NCBI GenBank assembly: GCA_964434235.1
Contig: CAYSUN010000003.1
Span: 1 to 49,323 of the forward strand
DNA from: JABMRF01 sp964434235
Lineage (GTDB): Bacteria > Patescibacteriota > Patescibacteriia > UBA11705 > JABHMO01
DNA: 49,323 bases
Reading direction: 5' to 3'
Shown: piece by piece, positions 8,454 through 16,157 of the stretch
Layout of the letters: each line of letters opens with the position of its first letter
Position numbering within the stretch: position 1 is the stretch's first letter
The notes under the pieces: generated by a model
Told to the model about the DNA's origin: nothing
The model's input: the letters and a program-made list of their open reading frames with translations, nothing else
Database searches by the model: none
Translations under genes and position numbers: made by a program

Positions 8454-9545
8454 TTATAGCTGAAGATAATCAAGAATTAATTCACTCTCAACTTCATTAG
8501 CTGGTCGTGGCTGAGCATAGTCACCAATTATCACTGGATAATATTCAACTTCTTGTACACCTTGATAATTGATTCGCAATTTAACTGCTAATCCTTGTCT
8601 AGTATCAATTGACCACATCTGATCAAAAACAAAATTACCTAAACTATAAAAAATATATTTATCTTTATACTTTTCAACTTCTTGAACTACGTGAGGATGA
8701 TGACCAATCACTAAATCAGCGCCTTGATCAATGGCTAAATGAGCAAACTTTTGCTGATGCACTCCACTCACATGATTATACTCTACCCCATCATGCATAG
8801 TAACAATTAAAAAATCAACTTGCGGACGAGCTCTCTGAATATCACCAACTAACTGACTTTCTTTCATAAGAGCTATGCCTGGGTCTGAGTCAGCTTCATC
8901 ATATTCTGCACCATAAGAATATCCAAGAAAACCAACTTTGTAGCCATTCACTTCTTTGACTACGAGTTGATTAGCAAGTTCGTCGTAATTTTTAGCAGCT
9001 CCAACATAATCTATAAAATATTTTTTTAAATAATCAAATGTTGATTGCAAACCAGCTGACCCTTTATTCAAACTATGATTATTTGCTAAAGTCATCACAT
9101 CAAAACCCGCCCAATCCAAAGACTCCGCAACTTCAGGATCAGCCCGAAAAACAAACGAACCAGTAACAACTGGTTGTCCAGCAATAATCGGACTTTCTAA
9201 ATTACCAAAAGTTATATCAGATGATTGTAAAAAATCTTGAACTTTTAAAAAAGGATAATGATAATCATTGTATTCAACCATTTTTTGTCCAACCATTCTT
9301 GAAAGCATTACATCACCAACCGCAATAAGCGTAAAACCATTTTCTTTTACTTCTTCAGCTTTTTGAGCTAAATTTTCATCAGCAATTTTTTGTTGTTGTT
9401 CTTGCCAAGATCCAAATTTAACAAAATCTTTTGTTTGCAATTGCACAACTTCTTGATCAGCTGGCTGACTTTGACCTAAAAAACCAAAATACCAAATACT
9501 TAAAAATACGACTAACGCCACTCCAATAATTATAATTTTTTTCAT
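8454..9545 (-). CDS. CapA-family (PGA_cap) metallophosphatase-like protein, membrane anchored
   Basis: A 363-residue protein with an uncleaved N-terminal membrane anchor (about 3-23) and an external domain of the CapA/PgsA type, a calcineurin-like metallophosphoesterase fold linked to poly-gamma-glutamate capsule or other envelope polymers. Metal-site motifs are in the expected order: AVGDVMLSR (75-83), GNLESP (114-119), ANNHSLNKG (154-162), MHDGVEY (250-256) and GHHPHVVQ (281-288), followed by YSLGNFVFDQ. The stop codon of prfB is 2 bp upstream, so it is translated in the same operon as htrA and prfB. No other capsule genes are nearby, so a poly-glutamate role is not supported; a hydrolase acting on an envelope substrate is the safer reading. 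Confidence 0.88.
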   Translation of the reverse strand: MKKIIIIGVALVVFLSIWYFGFLGQSQPADQEVVQLQTKDFVKFGSWQEQQQKIADENLAQKAEEVKENGFTLIAVGDVMLSRMVGQKMVEYNDYHYPFLKVQDFLQSSDITFGNLESPIIAGQPVVTGSFVFRADPEVAESLDWAGFDVMTLANNHSLNKGSAGLQSTFDYLKKYFIDYVGAAKNYDELANQLVVKEVNGYKVGFLGYSYGAEYDEADSDPGIALMKESQLVGDIQRARPQVDFLIVTMHDGVEYNHVSGVHQQKFAHLAIDQGADLVIGHHPHVVQEVEKYKDKYIFYSLGNFVFDQMWSIDTRQGLAVKLRINYQGVQEVEYYPVIIGDYAQPRPANEVESELILDYLQL

Positions 9546-9547
9546 AA

Positions 9548-10642
9548 TTATTTAACTTTATACCTTAAATAAGCTTCTATAAATTCCAAAATATCTCCAT
9601 CCAAAACATTTTCTGCTTCAGTAACTTCAAAACCAGTTCGATGATCCTTGACCATTTTGTAAGGATGAAGAACGTACGAACGAGCTTGATTTCCCCAAGC
9701 AACTTCTGTATATTCACCTCTTAATTTTTGTTTTTCTTCTTCTTTTTCAGCTTCATAATACTGTTGTAGCTTAGATTTCAAAACAGATAAAGCTTTTTCT
9801 CTATTTTGAGCTTGAGATCTTTCATTTTGACAAGAAACAATAATCTTGGTTGGTAAATGAGTAATTCGTACAGCTGAATCAGTTGTGTTAACTCCTTGAC
9901 CACCATTACCACTCGCTCTAAAAGTGTCTACTTTTAAATCTTCTGATTTTATTTCAATCTCAATTTCATCTTCAACAAAAGGCAAAACTTCAACCAAGGC
10001 GAAAGAAGTATGGCGCATTTTTTCCGCATCAAAAGGAGAAATCCGCACTAAACGGTGAACGCCATTTTCCGCTTGAAGATAACCATAACTATTTTTACCT
10101 GTAACTTGGAATAAAACACTTTTAAGGCCAGCCTCACTACCTGACGACAAACTTAATATTTCCGCTTGCCAGCCTTGTTTTTCTATAAAACGCAAATACA
10201 TACGCAAAAGCATTTCTGCCCAATCTTGGGCATCCGTTCCGCCAGCTCCAGCATGAATCGCAACTAGTGCATTACCTCGATCATATTTTCCCTTGAAAAG
10301 TAAAGCAAACTCCATTTTTTCAAATGATTTAGCCAGCTTGGCAAATTGCGTTTCCGCTTCTTCTTTTAAATTTACTTCTTGATCAGTTTTATCTAATTCT
10401 GTAATTTCTAATAAATCCTGCAAATCTTTTTTGAATTTTTCCCACTCTTCCACTTCTGTTTCTAAATCACTCGCCTTTTGGCTTATTATCTTCGCCTTTT
10501 CCTGATCATTCCAAAAACCTGGCACACTCATGGCGTGCTGTAATTCTATAACTTGTTTTTTCTTGTCATCAAGCTGAATAACCTGCCAAGCTTTTGTCAG
10601 TCTTTCTTTTAACTCTAAAATTTTAGTTATTATCTCCTGCAT
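9548..10642 (-). CDS. prfB: Peptide chain release factor 2
   Basis: RF2 recognises UAA and UGA stop codons and triggers peptidyl-tRNA hydrolysis. The 364-residue product has the RF2-specific tripeptide SPF (202-204) in VRISPFDAEK and the catalytic GGQ (247-249) in ASGNGGQGVNTTDSAVR. Domain 1 is the usual long helical hairpin. Length equals the normal full length and the reading frame is continuous, so the +1 programmed frameshift that controls prfB in many bacteria is absent. An intact RF2 implies that UGA is a stop here. It lies 2 bp from both htrA (upstream) and the capA-like gene (downstream). Confidence 0.96.
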   Translation of the reverse strand: MQEIITKILELKERLTKAWQVIQLDDKKKQVIELQHAMSVPGFWNDQEKAKIISQKASDLETEVEEWEKFKKDLQDLLEITELDKTDQEVNLKEEAETQFAKLAKSFEKMEFALLFKGKYDRGNALVAIHAGAGGTDAQDWAEMLLRMYLRFIEKQGWQAEILSLSSGSEAGLKSVLFQVTGKNSYGYLQAENGVHRLVRISPFDAEKMRHTSFALVEVLPFVEDEIEIEIKSEDLKVDTFRASGNGGQGVNTTDSAVRITHLPTKIIVSCQNERSQAQNREKALSVLKSKLQQYYEAEKEEEKQKLRGEYTEVAWGNQARSYVLHPYKMVKDHRTGFEVTEAENVLDGDILEFIEAYLRYKVK

Positions 10643-10644
10643 AC

Positions 10645-11841
10645 TTACATTTGTCTTTTGGCTAAAATAATATTAATCATTTTTTCTTCATTTTCAGAAT
10701 AAACTTTTAAAATAATTTCATCGTTAGGCTGATACTTGGCTATTTCATTTATTAAAGTCTTTTGGCCTTTTAATTGTACACCTTGAACTTCTAAAATAAT
10801 ATCACCTTTTTTAAGACCAGCTTGCTCTGCCGGAGAATCAACCATCACAGCTTCATTCTCAGAATCAGTGGCGATTAAAGCTCCATATTCAAATGGCAAA
10901 TTGTTTTTTTCTGCTAAACTTTCATCAATTTGTACATAATAAACGCCCAGCCAAGGTCGAACAATTTCCCCAAATTCTTTCACGCTTTCAATTACACTTT
11001 TGGCTTCATTAATTGGTATGGCAAATCCAAGTGATTGTCCTTGCCAATTAACGGCTGTATTTATACCCACAACCTGCCCAGCTAAATTCAAAAGTGGGCC
11101 ACCAGAATTACCAGGATTAATGGCTGCGTCAGTTTGGATTGCTCCATCAATCGACTCAGTGCTCATAGCATTACCAGCAACTACACTTCGGTTAATTCCA
11201 CTAACCACCCCTCGAGTTACAGTATTTTGATATTCTGATAAAGCATTCCCAATAGCAATTACTGTTTGGCCGATTTGCAAATCGCTAGAATCACCAAGCT
11301 CGACTTCTGGCAAATCAGTTGCATTGATTTTTAAAATGCCAATATCACTAACCACATCTCGACCAAGAACTTGAGCTTCATACTGAGTTCCATCATTAAA
11401 CACAACTGAATAACTTGCTTCTGTGTCAGCCAAAACGTGTTTATTAGTCAAAATCAGACCAGAGCTGTCAATCACAAAACCAGTTCCGCCACCAATTTGT
11501 TTTTTGGTTTCATCCGCATTATTTAATGGATCAGAATAGTCCCAAGAATCGTACGCATCAGGACCAGTTAAATTGTAATTTACAGTTAAACCTTTACTAA
11601 CAACAATACTAACCACAGAAGGTGAAACTTTTTTCACCACATCAATCGTGGCTGATTCTTCTGTTGCTTTATAATTTCTATTAATTGTATTAATTTCATT
11701 ACCATATAAAAATTGCTGACCCCAAGAATATTTTTCTAAATATGGTTGAATGAAAAAAGCTCCAAAACCACCAGCCAATGCGCCAACCACAAAAGCAATT
11801 AAAATTGTCAAAGAAAGATTACCTTGATGTTTTGTTTGCAT
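10645..11841 (-). CDS. HtrA/DegP-type trypsin-like serine protease with PDZ domain
   Basis: A 398-residue envelope protease. A membrane anchor occupies about 11-31, leaving the rest outside. The catalytic triad is complete: His135 in LTNKHVLAD, Asp166 in VVSDIGILKI and Ser246 in NPGNSGGPL. The oxyanion-loop context is typical of DegP/HtrA. One PDZ domain spans about 290-395 (AGLKKGDIILEVQGV). Such proteases degrade or refold misfolded exported proteins, which would suit a cell that exports multi-thousand-residue Cys-rich proteins. The gene heads a compact minus-strand operon with prfB and the capA-like gene, each spaced by 2 bp. Confidence 0.94.
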   Translation of the reverse strand: MQTKHQGNLSLTILIAFVVGALAGGFGAFFIQPYLEKYSWGQQFLYGNEINTINRNYKATEESATIDVVKKVSPSVVSIVVSKGLTVNYNLTGPDAYDSWDYSDPLNNADETKKQIGGGTGFVIDSSGLILTNKHVLADTEASYSVVFNDGTQYEAQVLGRDVVSDIGILKINATDLPEVELGDSSDLQIGQTVIAIGNALSEYQNTVTRGVVSGINRSVVAGNAMSTESIDGAIQTDAAINPGNSGGPLLNLAGQVVGINTAVNWQGQSLGFAIPINEAKSVIESVKEFGEIVRPWLGVYYVQIDESLAEKNNLPFEYGALIATDSENEAVMVDSPAEQAGLKKGDIILEVQGVQLKGQKTLINEIAKYQPNDEIILKVYSENEEKMINIILAKRQM

Positions 11842-11861
11842 ATTTATTTTATAATTTGAGT

Positions 11862-12281
11862 TTACTTTAATTTTCTGTACACTTTTTCTAACCTAATTTC
11901 ATTTTCTTTTAGAAAACCAAATTTTCTTAATTCACTTAACTTCTTAGCGTCAATAATTACAAATCCAATTTTTTGATGAGCGCGAACTGAAGCAATGTTT
12001 TCTTTCTTAATTGTGGCATATAATTTTTGAAGGTTATATTTTTTCACGAGTAAATCTTCTGCAATTTCTACTATTCCCTTACCTCTGAACTCAGGACAAA
12101 TAATAATTTGTACAAAGCCAGATTTTTCTGAAAACTTTGCTGATACACAACCAACAATCCCAACCTTTTTGTTATCACATAAAATAGTGTGATAAACACC
12201 ACTCTTTGAAAGCAAAATATCCTCACGTCCATCAAGAGTTTCGAGGTATTGTTTTTCAAATTTATCTAACTTTATTTCCAT
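11862..12281 (-). CDS. GNAT-family N-acetyltransferase
   Basis: A 139-residue single-domain GNAT protein. The acetyl-CoA motif A is visible as VQIIICPEFRGKGIVEIAE (the R/Q-x-x-G-x-G/A-like loop), followed by a motif B region with ASVRAHQKIGFVII, where the asparagine/histidine-rich helix ends in the common IGF. The substrate is unknown. A TTG 51 bp further upstream would add a hydrophobic leader that does not belong to the fold; the ATG at 12281 starts exactly where the domain begins, so I prefer it. The gene stands between htrA (20 bp downstream) and a terminator upstream. Confidence 0.85.
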   Translation of the reverse strand: MEIKLDKFEKQYLETLDGREDILLSKSGVYHTILCDNKKVGIVGCVSAKFSEKSGFVQIIICPEFRGKGIVEIAEDLLVKKYNLQKLYATIKKENIASVRAHQKIGFVIIDAKKLSELRKFGFLKENEIRLEKVYRKLK

Positions 12282-12344
12282 AAAATACAAGGAATTAAAG
12301 ATCAATGCACAAGCTAGGGATATTAAAATCAATTTAGCTTAACT

Positions 12345-12375
12345 TTACTTATTATAACAAATTTATTATATAAAA
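12345..12375 (-). promoter_or_regulatory. Possible promoter of the GNAT gene
   Basis: TATAAT (around 12345-12350, minus strand) is preceded 19 bp upstream by TTGTTT, which itself lies in the T-tract of the upstream terminator. The spacing is longer than ideal. A leader of about 60 nt would precede the ATG at 12281. Confidence 0.35.
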
Positions 12376-12428
12376 AAACAAGTAATTACTTTAGATTCAT
12401 TATTACAAATCCAAAACAATTACTTGCT
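12374..12428 (-). terminator. Rho-independent terminator after the small membrane protein gene
   Basis: On the minus strand CAAGTAATT pairs with AATTACTTG (9 bp, perfect) around an inner GATT/AATC stem, and is followed by seven Ts. The stop codon of the 107-residue gene is just upstream at 12430. Confidence 0.7.
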
Positions 12429-12429
12429 G

Positions 12430-12753
12430 TCAACGTAAAAACTGCTGTAAATCTGTTTCACTAATATTGCCATTCTGTATCTGCCCAATTACATTTAATA
12501 AATTCGCGTCTTTTCCTGCCCCATTAGTGACAGAATCAAATCCCCCAAGTATTTCTTGATATGTGCCAAAAGCTTCCCGAAAAAATGGCCAAGCATACAA
12601 ACCTGCGATTATTAAAGGCACCACAATAATTACAATTTTCACAATATTCATTATTTGCTGAAAAACAATATACTTCCGTATTTTTATAACCATTTCATGT
12701 ACTTCTTTGGTGTACTCTAAATTTTTTTGTAATAATTTTTTTAATTCCTCCAT
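12430..12753 (-). CDS. Small membrane protein of unknown function
   Basis: This 107-residue product has a charged helical N-terminus (1-28), a long hydrophobic helix (about 34-54, rich in Ile and Val) and a polar C-terminal tail of about 45 residues. No catalytic motif or signal-peptidase site is visible. Proteins of this plan are common hypotheticals in Patescibacteria, but I cannot name a family. It starts 29 bp after the nrdG stop codon, so it could be the last gene of the anaerobic RNR operon, and it ends at a clear terminator. Nothing in its sequence links it to nucleotide metabolism. Confidence 0.75.
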   Translation of the reverse strand: MEELKKLLQKNLEYTKEVHEMVIKIRKYIVFQQIMNIVKIVIIVVPLIIAGLYAWPFFREAFGTYQEILGGFDSVTNGAGKDANLLNVIGQIQNGNISETDLQQFLR

Positions 12754-12782
12754 ACTATAATAAAGTAATTTTAATTAAAAAT

Positions 12783-13469
12783 CTAACGAACCTTGATCAC
12801 TCGAAACCAATCCTTTAACGGTACAATAATTTCATTTAACTGTTTTTTGGTATAACTTTTTTCTTGCAAAAAACTATTGTCCACTAATTTACCAGCTACT
12901 ACAAATTGCTGTAAAAAATATTTATCAGCACCTTTAACTTGTTCTGCCATCGCCACAATATCTTCTGGAGTATGCAATGAAGGTAAAATAGTTGACCGAA
13001 ATTCATGAGCTATTCCACTGTTCTTTATTATTGTAACACTTTTCTTAATTTCTGGTAAGTCTATTTTTCGACAAGTTACTTGAGCATACTTAGACCACGG
13101 TGCTTTTATATCCATGGCTACATAATCAATCATTTTTCGATCAATTAATTTTTGTAGTAATTCTGAGTTTGTTCCGTTGGTGTCCAGTTTCACCAAATAA
13201 CCAAGTGCTTTTAGATTTCTAACAAAAGATAATAACCCACGTTGAATCGTTGGTTCTCCGCCAGTAATACACACAGCATCCAAAATTTTTCTTCTACCTT
13301 TTAGAAAATTCAACACGTCATCAGTGGCTAAAACTTTGGCAATTCCTTTAACAATATCTGGATTATGACAAAAAGAGCAGCGAAAATTACATCCGATTGT
13401 AAATATAGTCGCTGCTATTTTATCTGGATAATCAAGCAATGTTGTTTTTTGTAATCCCCCAATTAGCAT
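12783..13469 (-). CDS. nrdG: Anaerobic ribonucleoside-triphosphate reductase activating protein (radical SAM)
   Basis: NrdG is the radical-SAM activase that puts the glycyl radical on class III ribonucleotide reductase. The 228-residue product opens with GGLQKTTLLDYPDKIAATIF and carries the cluster motif CNFRCSFCHNPDI, the canonical C-x3-C-x2-C, followed by the SAM-binding CITGGEPT. It resembles the longer NrdG/PFL-activase-like proteins found next to NrdD in many anaerobes. An upstream TTG at 13484 would add five residues; the ATG at 13469 fits the family start. It lies 34 bp behind the stand-alone glycyl-radical ORF, its expected substrate, and is in the same operon as nrdD. Confidence 0.93.
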   Translation of the reverse strand: MLIGGLQKTTLLDYPDKIAATIFTIGCNFRCSFCHNPDIVKGIAKVLATDDVLNFLKGRRKILDAVCITGGEPTIQRGLLSFVRNLKALGYLVKLDTNGTNSELLQKLIDRKMIDYVAMDIKAPWSKYAQVTCRKIDLPEIKKSVTIIKNSGIAHEFRSTILPSLHTPEDIVAMAEQVKGADKYFLQQFVVAGKLVDNSFLQEKSYTKKQLNEIIVPLKDWFRVIKVR

Positions 13470-13503
13470 AGGATTAAAAATCAAAAATTATACCCAGAAT
13501 ATA

Positions 13504-13650
13504 TTAAGCCTTATCAAATATTTTATCAAAAGTTTTCCTGTCATCAAATTCAGCTTTTTTACCATCATTCCAACGTTGGACAGGACTTAAATAGCCAACC
13601 ACTCTTGAGTAAACTTCACATTTTTGTCTTTGTAGTTTTGTAGCAGCCAT
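13504..13650 (-). CDS. Stand-alone glycyl-radical domain of anaerobic ribonucleotide reductase (NrdD C-terminal piece)
   Basis: A 48-residue ORF between nrdD and nrdG. Its sequence CEVYSRVVGYLSPVQRWNDG followed by KKAEFDDRKTF matches what normally forms the last ~40 residues of NrdD in Thermotoga-like and Patescibacterial enzymes. The glycine in RVVGY (residue 19) is the expected radical site and the preceding Cys11 corresponds to the last zinc-ligand position. The main nrdD product lacks this segment. The ORF is in a different frame from nrdD, and its own frame is closed upstream by TGA at 13669-13671, so a simple frameshift cannot join the two. It has its own ATG but no convincing ribosome-binding site. 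It may be a separate subunit that docks onto NrdD, as GrcA/YfiD does for pyruvate formate-lyase, or the second part of a gene split by an insertion. Confidence 0.82.
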   Translation of the reverse strand: MAATKLQRQKCEVYSRVVGYLSPVQRWNDGKKAEFDDRKTFDKIFDKA

Positions 13651-13665
13651 AATTTTGATTTTACA

Positions 13666-13740
13666 AGATCAACAAGTTTTCATACAAAATAAGATTTTTT
13701 TAATTTATCTTATTGAATTGTAATTTAAAACTTGTAATCT
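13666..13740 (-). other. Long nested hairpin between nrdD and its glycyl-radical ORF
   Basis: Nearly the whole 103-nt gap can fold on itself: AGAT/ATCT (outermost), ACAAGTTTT/AAAACTTGT (9 bp, perfect), and AATAAGAT/ATCTTATT (8 bp, perfect) around an A/T loop. No clean T-tract follows on the minus strand, so this is not an obvious terminator. Confidence 0.6.
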
Positions 13741-13753
13741 GTATTTTTATTTT

Positions 13754-15832
13754 TTATTTATTTTCTTGTATATTTTGAGAATTTTGTTCTGATTGCATAA
13801 TATTATCAGTATAGCCCATTTCTTCATCACAATATGGACAATACTCATGTTCTCCATCAATATAACCGTGAATAGGACAAACACTAAAAGTTGGAGTTAT
13901 AGTAAAATATGGTAAATGAAAATTCTCAGCAATTTTTTTCACTAAATTTTTAGTACTTTCAGCTGAAGGTAAACGTTCACCAATAAAACCATGTAAAACT
14001 GTCCCACCAGTATATCTAGTTTGTAAATCATCTTGCAATTTTAAGGCTTCAAAAATATCATCAGTGTAACCAACTGGCAATTGGGTAGAATTTGTATAAT
14101 ATGGAGCTGATTGATCTCGCTGATAAGAATCTTCATTAGCTACAACAATTTCAGGAAATTTTTCTTTGTCCAAACGAGCAAATCTATAAGCTGTGCCCTC
14201 AGCTGGAGTTGCTTCAAGATTAAAAAGTTCATTTGTTTCATTTTGATAATCCATCATTTTTTCACGCATAAAATCAAGGATTTCTCGCGCAAACTTATGA
14301 CCTTCTGGATGAGCAATGTTCACTTTGAGCAAATTCAAACACGATTCATTCATACCATTAAGCCCAATTGTGTTGAAATGATTTTTCCAATATTCAGAAA
14401 ATCTATCTTTGATAGCTGATAAATAAAATCTAGAATATGGATACAAACCACCTTCAGTAAATCGTTCTAAAGCTGAACGCTTGACCTTTAAACTTTTCTT
14501 GGCTAAATCCATTAAATAAGACAATCTTTCTTTGTATTCCTCTTTATCTTTTGAAACAAAACCAAGACGAGCTAAATTTATTGTAACCACACCAATTGAT
14601 CCAGTTAAAGGATTAGCTCCAAAAAGACCTCCTCCACGTTTTCTTAATTCTCTATTATCCAAACGAAGACGACAACACATACTTCGAGCATCTTCTGGAC
14701 TCATGTCACTATTTACAAAGTTAGAAAAATAAGGAATTCCGTATTTAGCGGTCATGCCCATTATTTTTTCAATAATCGGCGCATCCCATTGCCAATCGGC
14801 AGTAACATTATAAGTTGGAATTGGCCAACTGAGAACTCGTCCCTTTTTATCACCTTCTGTCATTATTTCAATAAACGCTTGATTAAACATGTCCATTTCA
14901 ACTTGAAATTCCCCATATGTTTCTTTTTGTGGTTCACCACCAATAATGATTTGTTCAGTCGCTAAATTTGATGGCACAAATAAATCTAAAGTTACATTAG
15001 TAAATGGAGTTTGAAAACCAACTCGAGTTGGCACATTAATATTATATAAAAATGTTTGAACTTGTTGTTTTACTTGCTCGTAATCTAATTTATCATAACG
15101 AATAAACGGTGCAACATAAGTATCTAAACTGGATACGGCCTGAGCACCAGCTGCTTCACCCTGAAGAGTATAGAAAAAATTAACTAATTGACTGAGAGCT
15201 GTACCAAAATGTTTTGGTGGCTTACTTTCGACTTTACCACGAACACCACCAAATCCCTTAAGCAATAAATCCTTAAAATCCCAACCACAACAATATGGTG
15301 CTAAAAGTTGTAAATCATGAATATGGAAATCACCATTTACATGAGCATCTCTAATATCTGGAGAATATACTTTATTTAACCAATAATTTGTACTAATAGT
15401 TGAAGCAACATAATTATTCAAACCTTGAAGAGAATAATCCATGTTACTATTTTCTTTGACCTTCCAATCAAGCTGACTTAAATAACTTTCCATTAACTCA
15501 TCTGAATTAATCATTGATTGTAAATCACGAAACTTAGCGTGTTGATCTCTATAAATAATAAAAGCTTTAGCTGCTTTGATCAATTTATTATTAATCAAAA
15601 TTTCCTCAACAATATCTTGAACCTCTTCAACTGCAGGAATTGATCTTTCGTGAAATTTTTTATTTAAAGTCTCAACAACTTGGTCAGACAAAGTATCAGC
15701 TTTTTCCTGATCTGGCTCCCCAACTGCTCTCATAGCATTGAAGATAGCTAAAGAAATCTTTGCTTGATCAAAATCAACAATTCGATCATCTCTTTTTCTT
15801 ATTTGAATAATTTTGTTGGCTGTGTAAGTCAT
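13754..15832 (-). CDS. nrdD: Anaerobic (class III) ribonucleoside-triphosphate reductase, large chain lacking its glycyl-radical tail
   Basis: NrdD reduces ribonucleoside triphosphates to deoxy forms without oxygen. The 692-residue chain has an N-terminal ATP-cone (about 5-95, beginning IIQIRKRDDRIVDFD) for allosteric control, the ten-stranded barrel, and the finger-loop cysteines of SMCCRLRLDNREL (about 384-385). Near the C-terminus are three zinc-site cysteines (652, 665, 668) in CPIHGYIDGEHEYCPYC. After these the family continues with the RVxGY glycyl-radical loop, but here the chain ends in a polar Asn/Gln/Ser tail (SEQNSQNIQENK). That missing domain is encoded 103 nt downstream as a separate ORF. 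The ATG at 15832 is preceded, about 22 nt upstream, by a purine run GGGAGGGAGA. Promoter, operator-like repeats and a leader hairpin are listed separately. NrdG follows in the operon. Confidence 0.93.
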   Translation of the reverse strand: MTYTANKIIQIRKRDDRIVDFDQAKISLAIFNAMRAVGEPDQEKADTLSDQVVETLNKKFHERSIPAVEEVQDIVEEILINNKLIKAAKAFIIYRDQHAKFRDLQSMINSDELMESYLSQLDWKVKENSNMDYSLQGLNNYVASTISTNYWLNKVYSPDIRDAHVNGDFHIHDLQLLAPYCCGWDFKDLLLKGFGGVRGKVESKPPKHFGTALSQLVNFFYTLQGEAAGAQAVSSLDTYVAPFIRYDKLDYEQVKQQVQTFLYNINVPTRVGFQTPFTNVTLDLFVPSNLATEQIIIGGEPQKETYGEFQVEMDMFNQAFIEIMTEGDKKGRVLSWPIPTYNVTADWQWDAPIIEKIMGMTAKYGIPYFSNFVNSDMSPEDARSMCCRLRLDNRELRKRGGGLFGANPLTGSIGVVTINLARLGFVSKDKEEYKERLSYLMDLAKKSLKVKRSALERFTEGGLYPYSRFYLSAIKDRFSEYWKNHFNTIGLNGMNESCLNLLKVNIAHPEGHKFAREILDFMREKMMDYQNETNELFNLEATPAEGTAYRFARLDKEKFPEIVVANEDSYQRDQSAPYYTNSTQLPVGYTDDIFEALKLQDDLQTRYTGGTVLHGFIGERLPSAESTKNLVKKIAENFHLPYFTITPTFSVCPIHGYIDGEHEYCPYCDEEMGYTDNIMQSEQNSQNIQENK

Positions 15833-15877
15833 AATTATTTCTTTTTGTTTTCTCCCTCCCAGGATTTATAGAGTAAT

Positions 15878-15912
15878 AAAAAATAGCCTCTAAAATGCAG
15901 GATCTATTTTTT
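15878..15912 (-). promoter_or_regulatory. Terminator-like hairpin in the nrdD leader (possible attenuator)
   Basis: Between the predicted nrdD promoter and its ATG the minus strand reads AAAAAATAG, an inner CCT/AGG pairing, and CTATTTTTT, a perfect 9-bp outer stem ending in a T-run. In this place it could end transcription early, so it is a candidate attenuator. Whether a ligand or a translating ribosome controls it cannot be told from sequence. Confidence 0.5.
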
Positions 15913-15927
15913 ATAGTGCGTATCTAC

Positions 15928-15956
15928 ATTATACGCCAATTACAAACATGCGACAA
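15928..15956 (-). promoter_or_regulatory. nrdD promoter
   Basis: TTGTCG (15951-15956) and TATAAT (15928-15933) are separated by 17 bp on the minus strand. Transcription should start near 15922, giving a leader of about 90 nt before the ATG at 15832. The -35 box lies inside one half of an 8-bp inverted repeat (see 15948-16012). Confidence 0.6.
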
Positions 15957-16012
15957 AGTTTAAACTTAATTTAAACTTTTACCTAAATTTTGTCTTTATT
16001 TAAGTGTCGCAT
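15948..16012. promoter_or_regulatory. Operator-like inverted repeats upstream of nrdD
   Basis: ATGCGACA (15948-15955) and TGTCGCAT (16005-16012) form a perfect 8-bp inverted repeat, and a second palindrome, AAAGTTTAAA-CTTA-ATTTAAACTTT, sits between them. One arm covers the -35 box. The arrangement suggests a regulator binding site; the half-sites do not clearly match the NrdR box consensus. Confidence 0.45.
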
Positions 16013-16025
16013 AATCTTTAAAAAC

Positions 16026-16034
16026 TTATCCACA
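16026..16034 (+). promoter_or_regulatory. Consensus DnaA box upstream of nrdD
   Basis: TTATCCACA is an exact match to the high-affinity DnaA box. It is single, so not an origin. DnaA boxes upstream of nrdAB take part in RNR control in E. coli; a similar role here is inference, and a chance match is possible in AT-rich DNA. Confidence 0.35.
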
Positions 16035-16081
16035 GAACATAACTATTTTGACTAATTTTTTAAACCAAAAATTAGCTTACT

Positions 16082-16157
16082 GCCGGCGATTTGCAAGGCA
16101 ACTTTTTATCCTGAATTTAATTCAGGATAAAGTAAATATTGAATTCAAATCGCCGGC
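16082..16157. repeat. Nested palindromic element
   Basis: The outer arms GCCGGCGATTTG (16082-16093) and CAAATCGCCGGC (16146-16157) are perfect reverse complements, and the interior holds a second palindrome TTTATCCTGAATT-TA-ATTCAGGATAAA (16105-16131). It is GC-rich at its ends, non-coding and compact, like a REP or MITE-type unit. It lies between the nrdD promoter region and the PilB-like gene. Confidence 0.7.

Noticed and set aside
9548..10642. Programmed frameshift in prfB
   Set aside because: The gene is one continuous frame of normal length with no internal TGA near codon 25.
16026..16034. DnaA box as evidence of a replication origin
   Set aside because: A single box, no dnaA or dnaN nearby, no cluster; partial TTATCCAC matches at 6552 and 41536 are parts of a terminator or AT-rich spacer.
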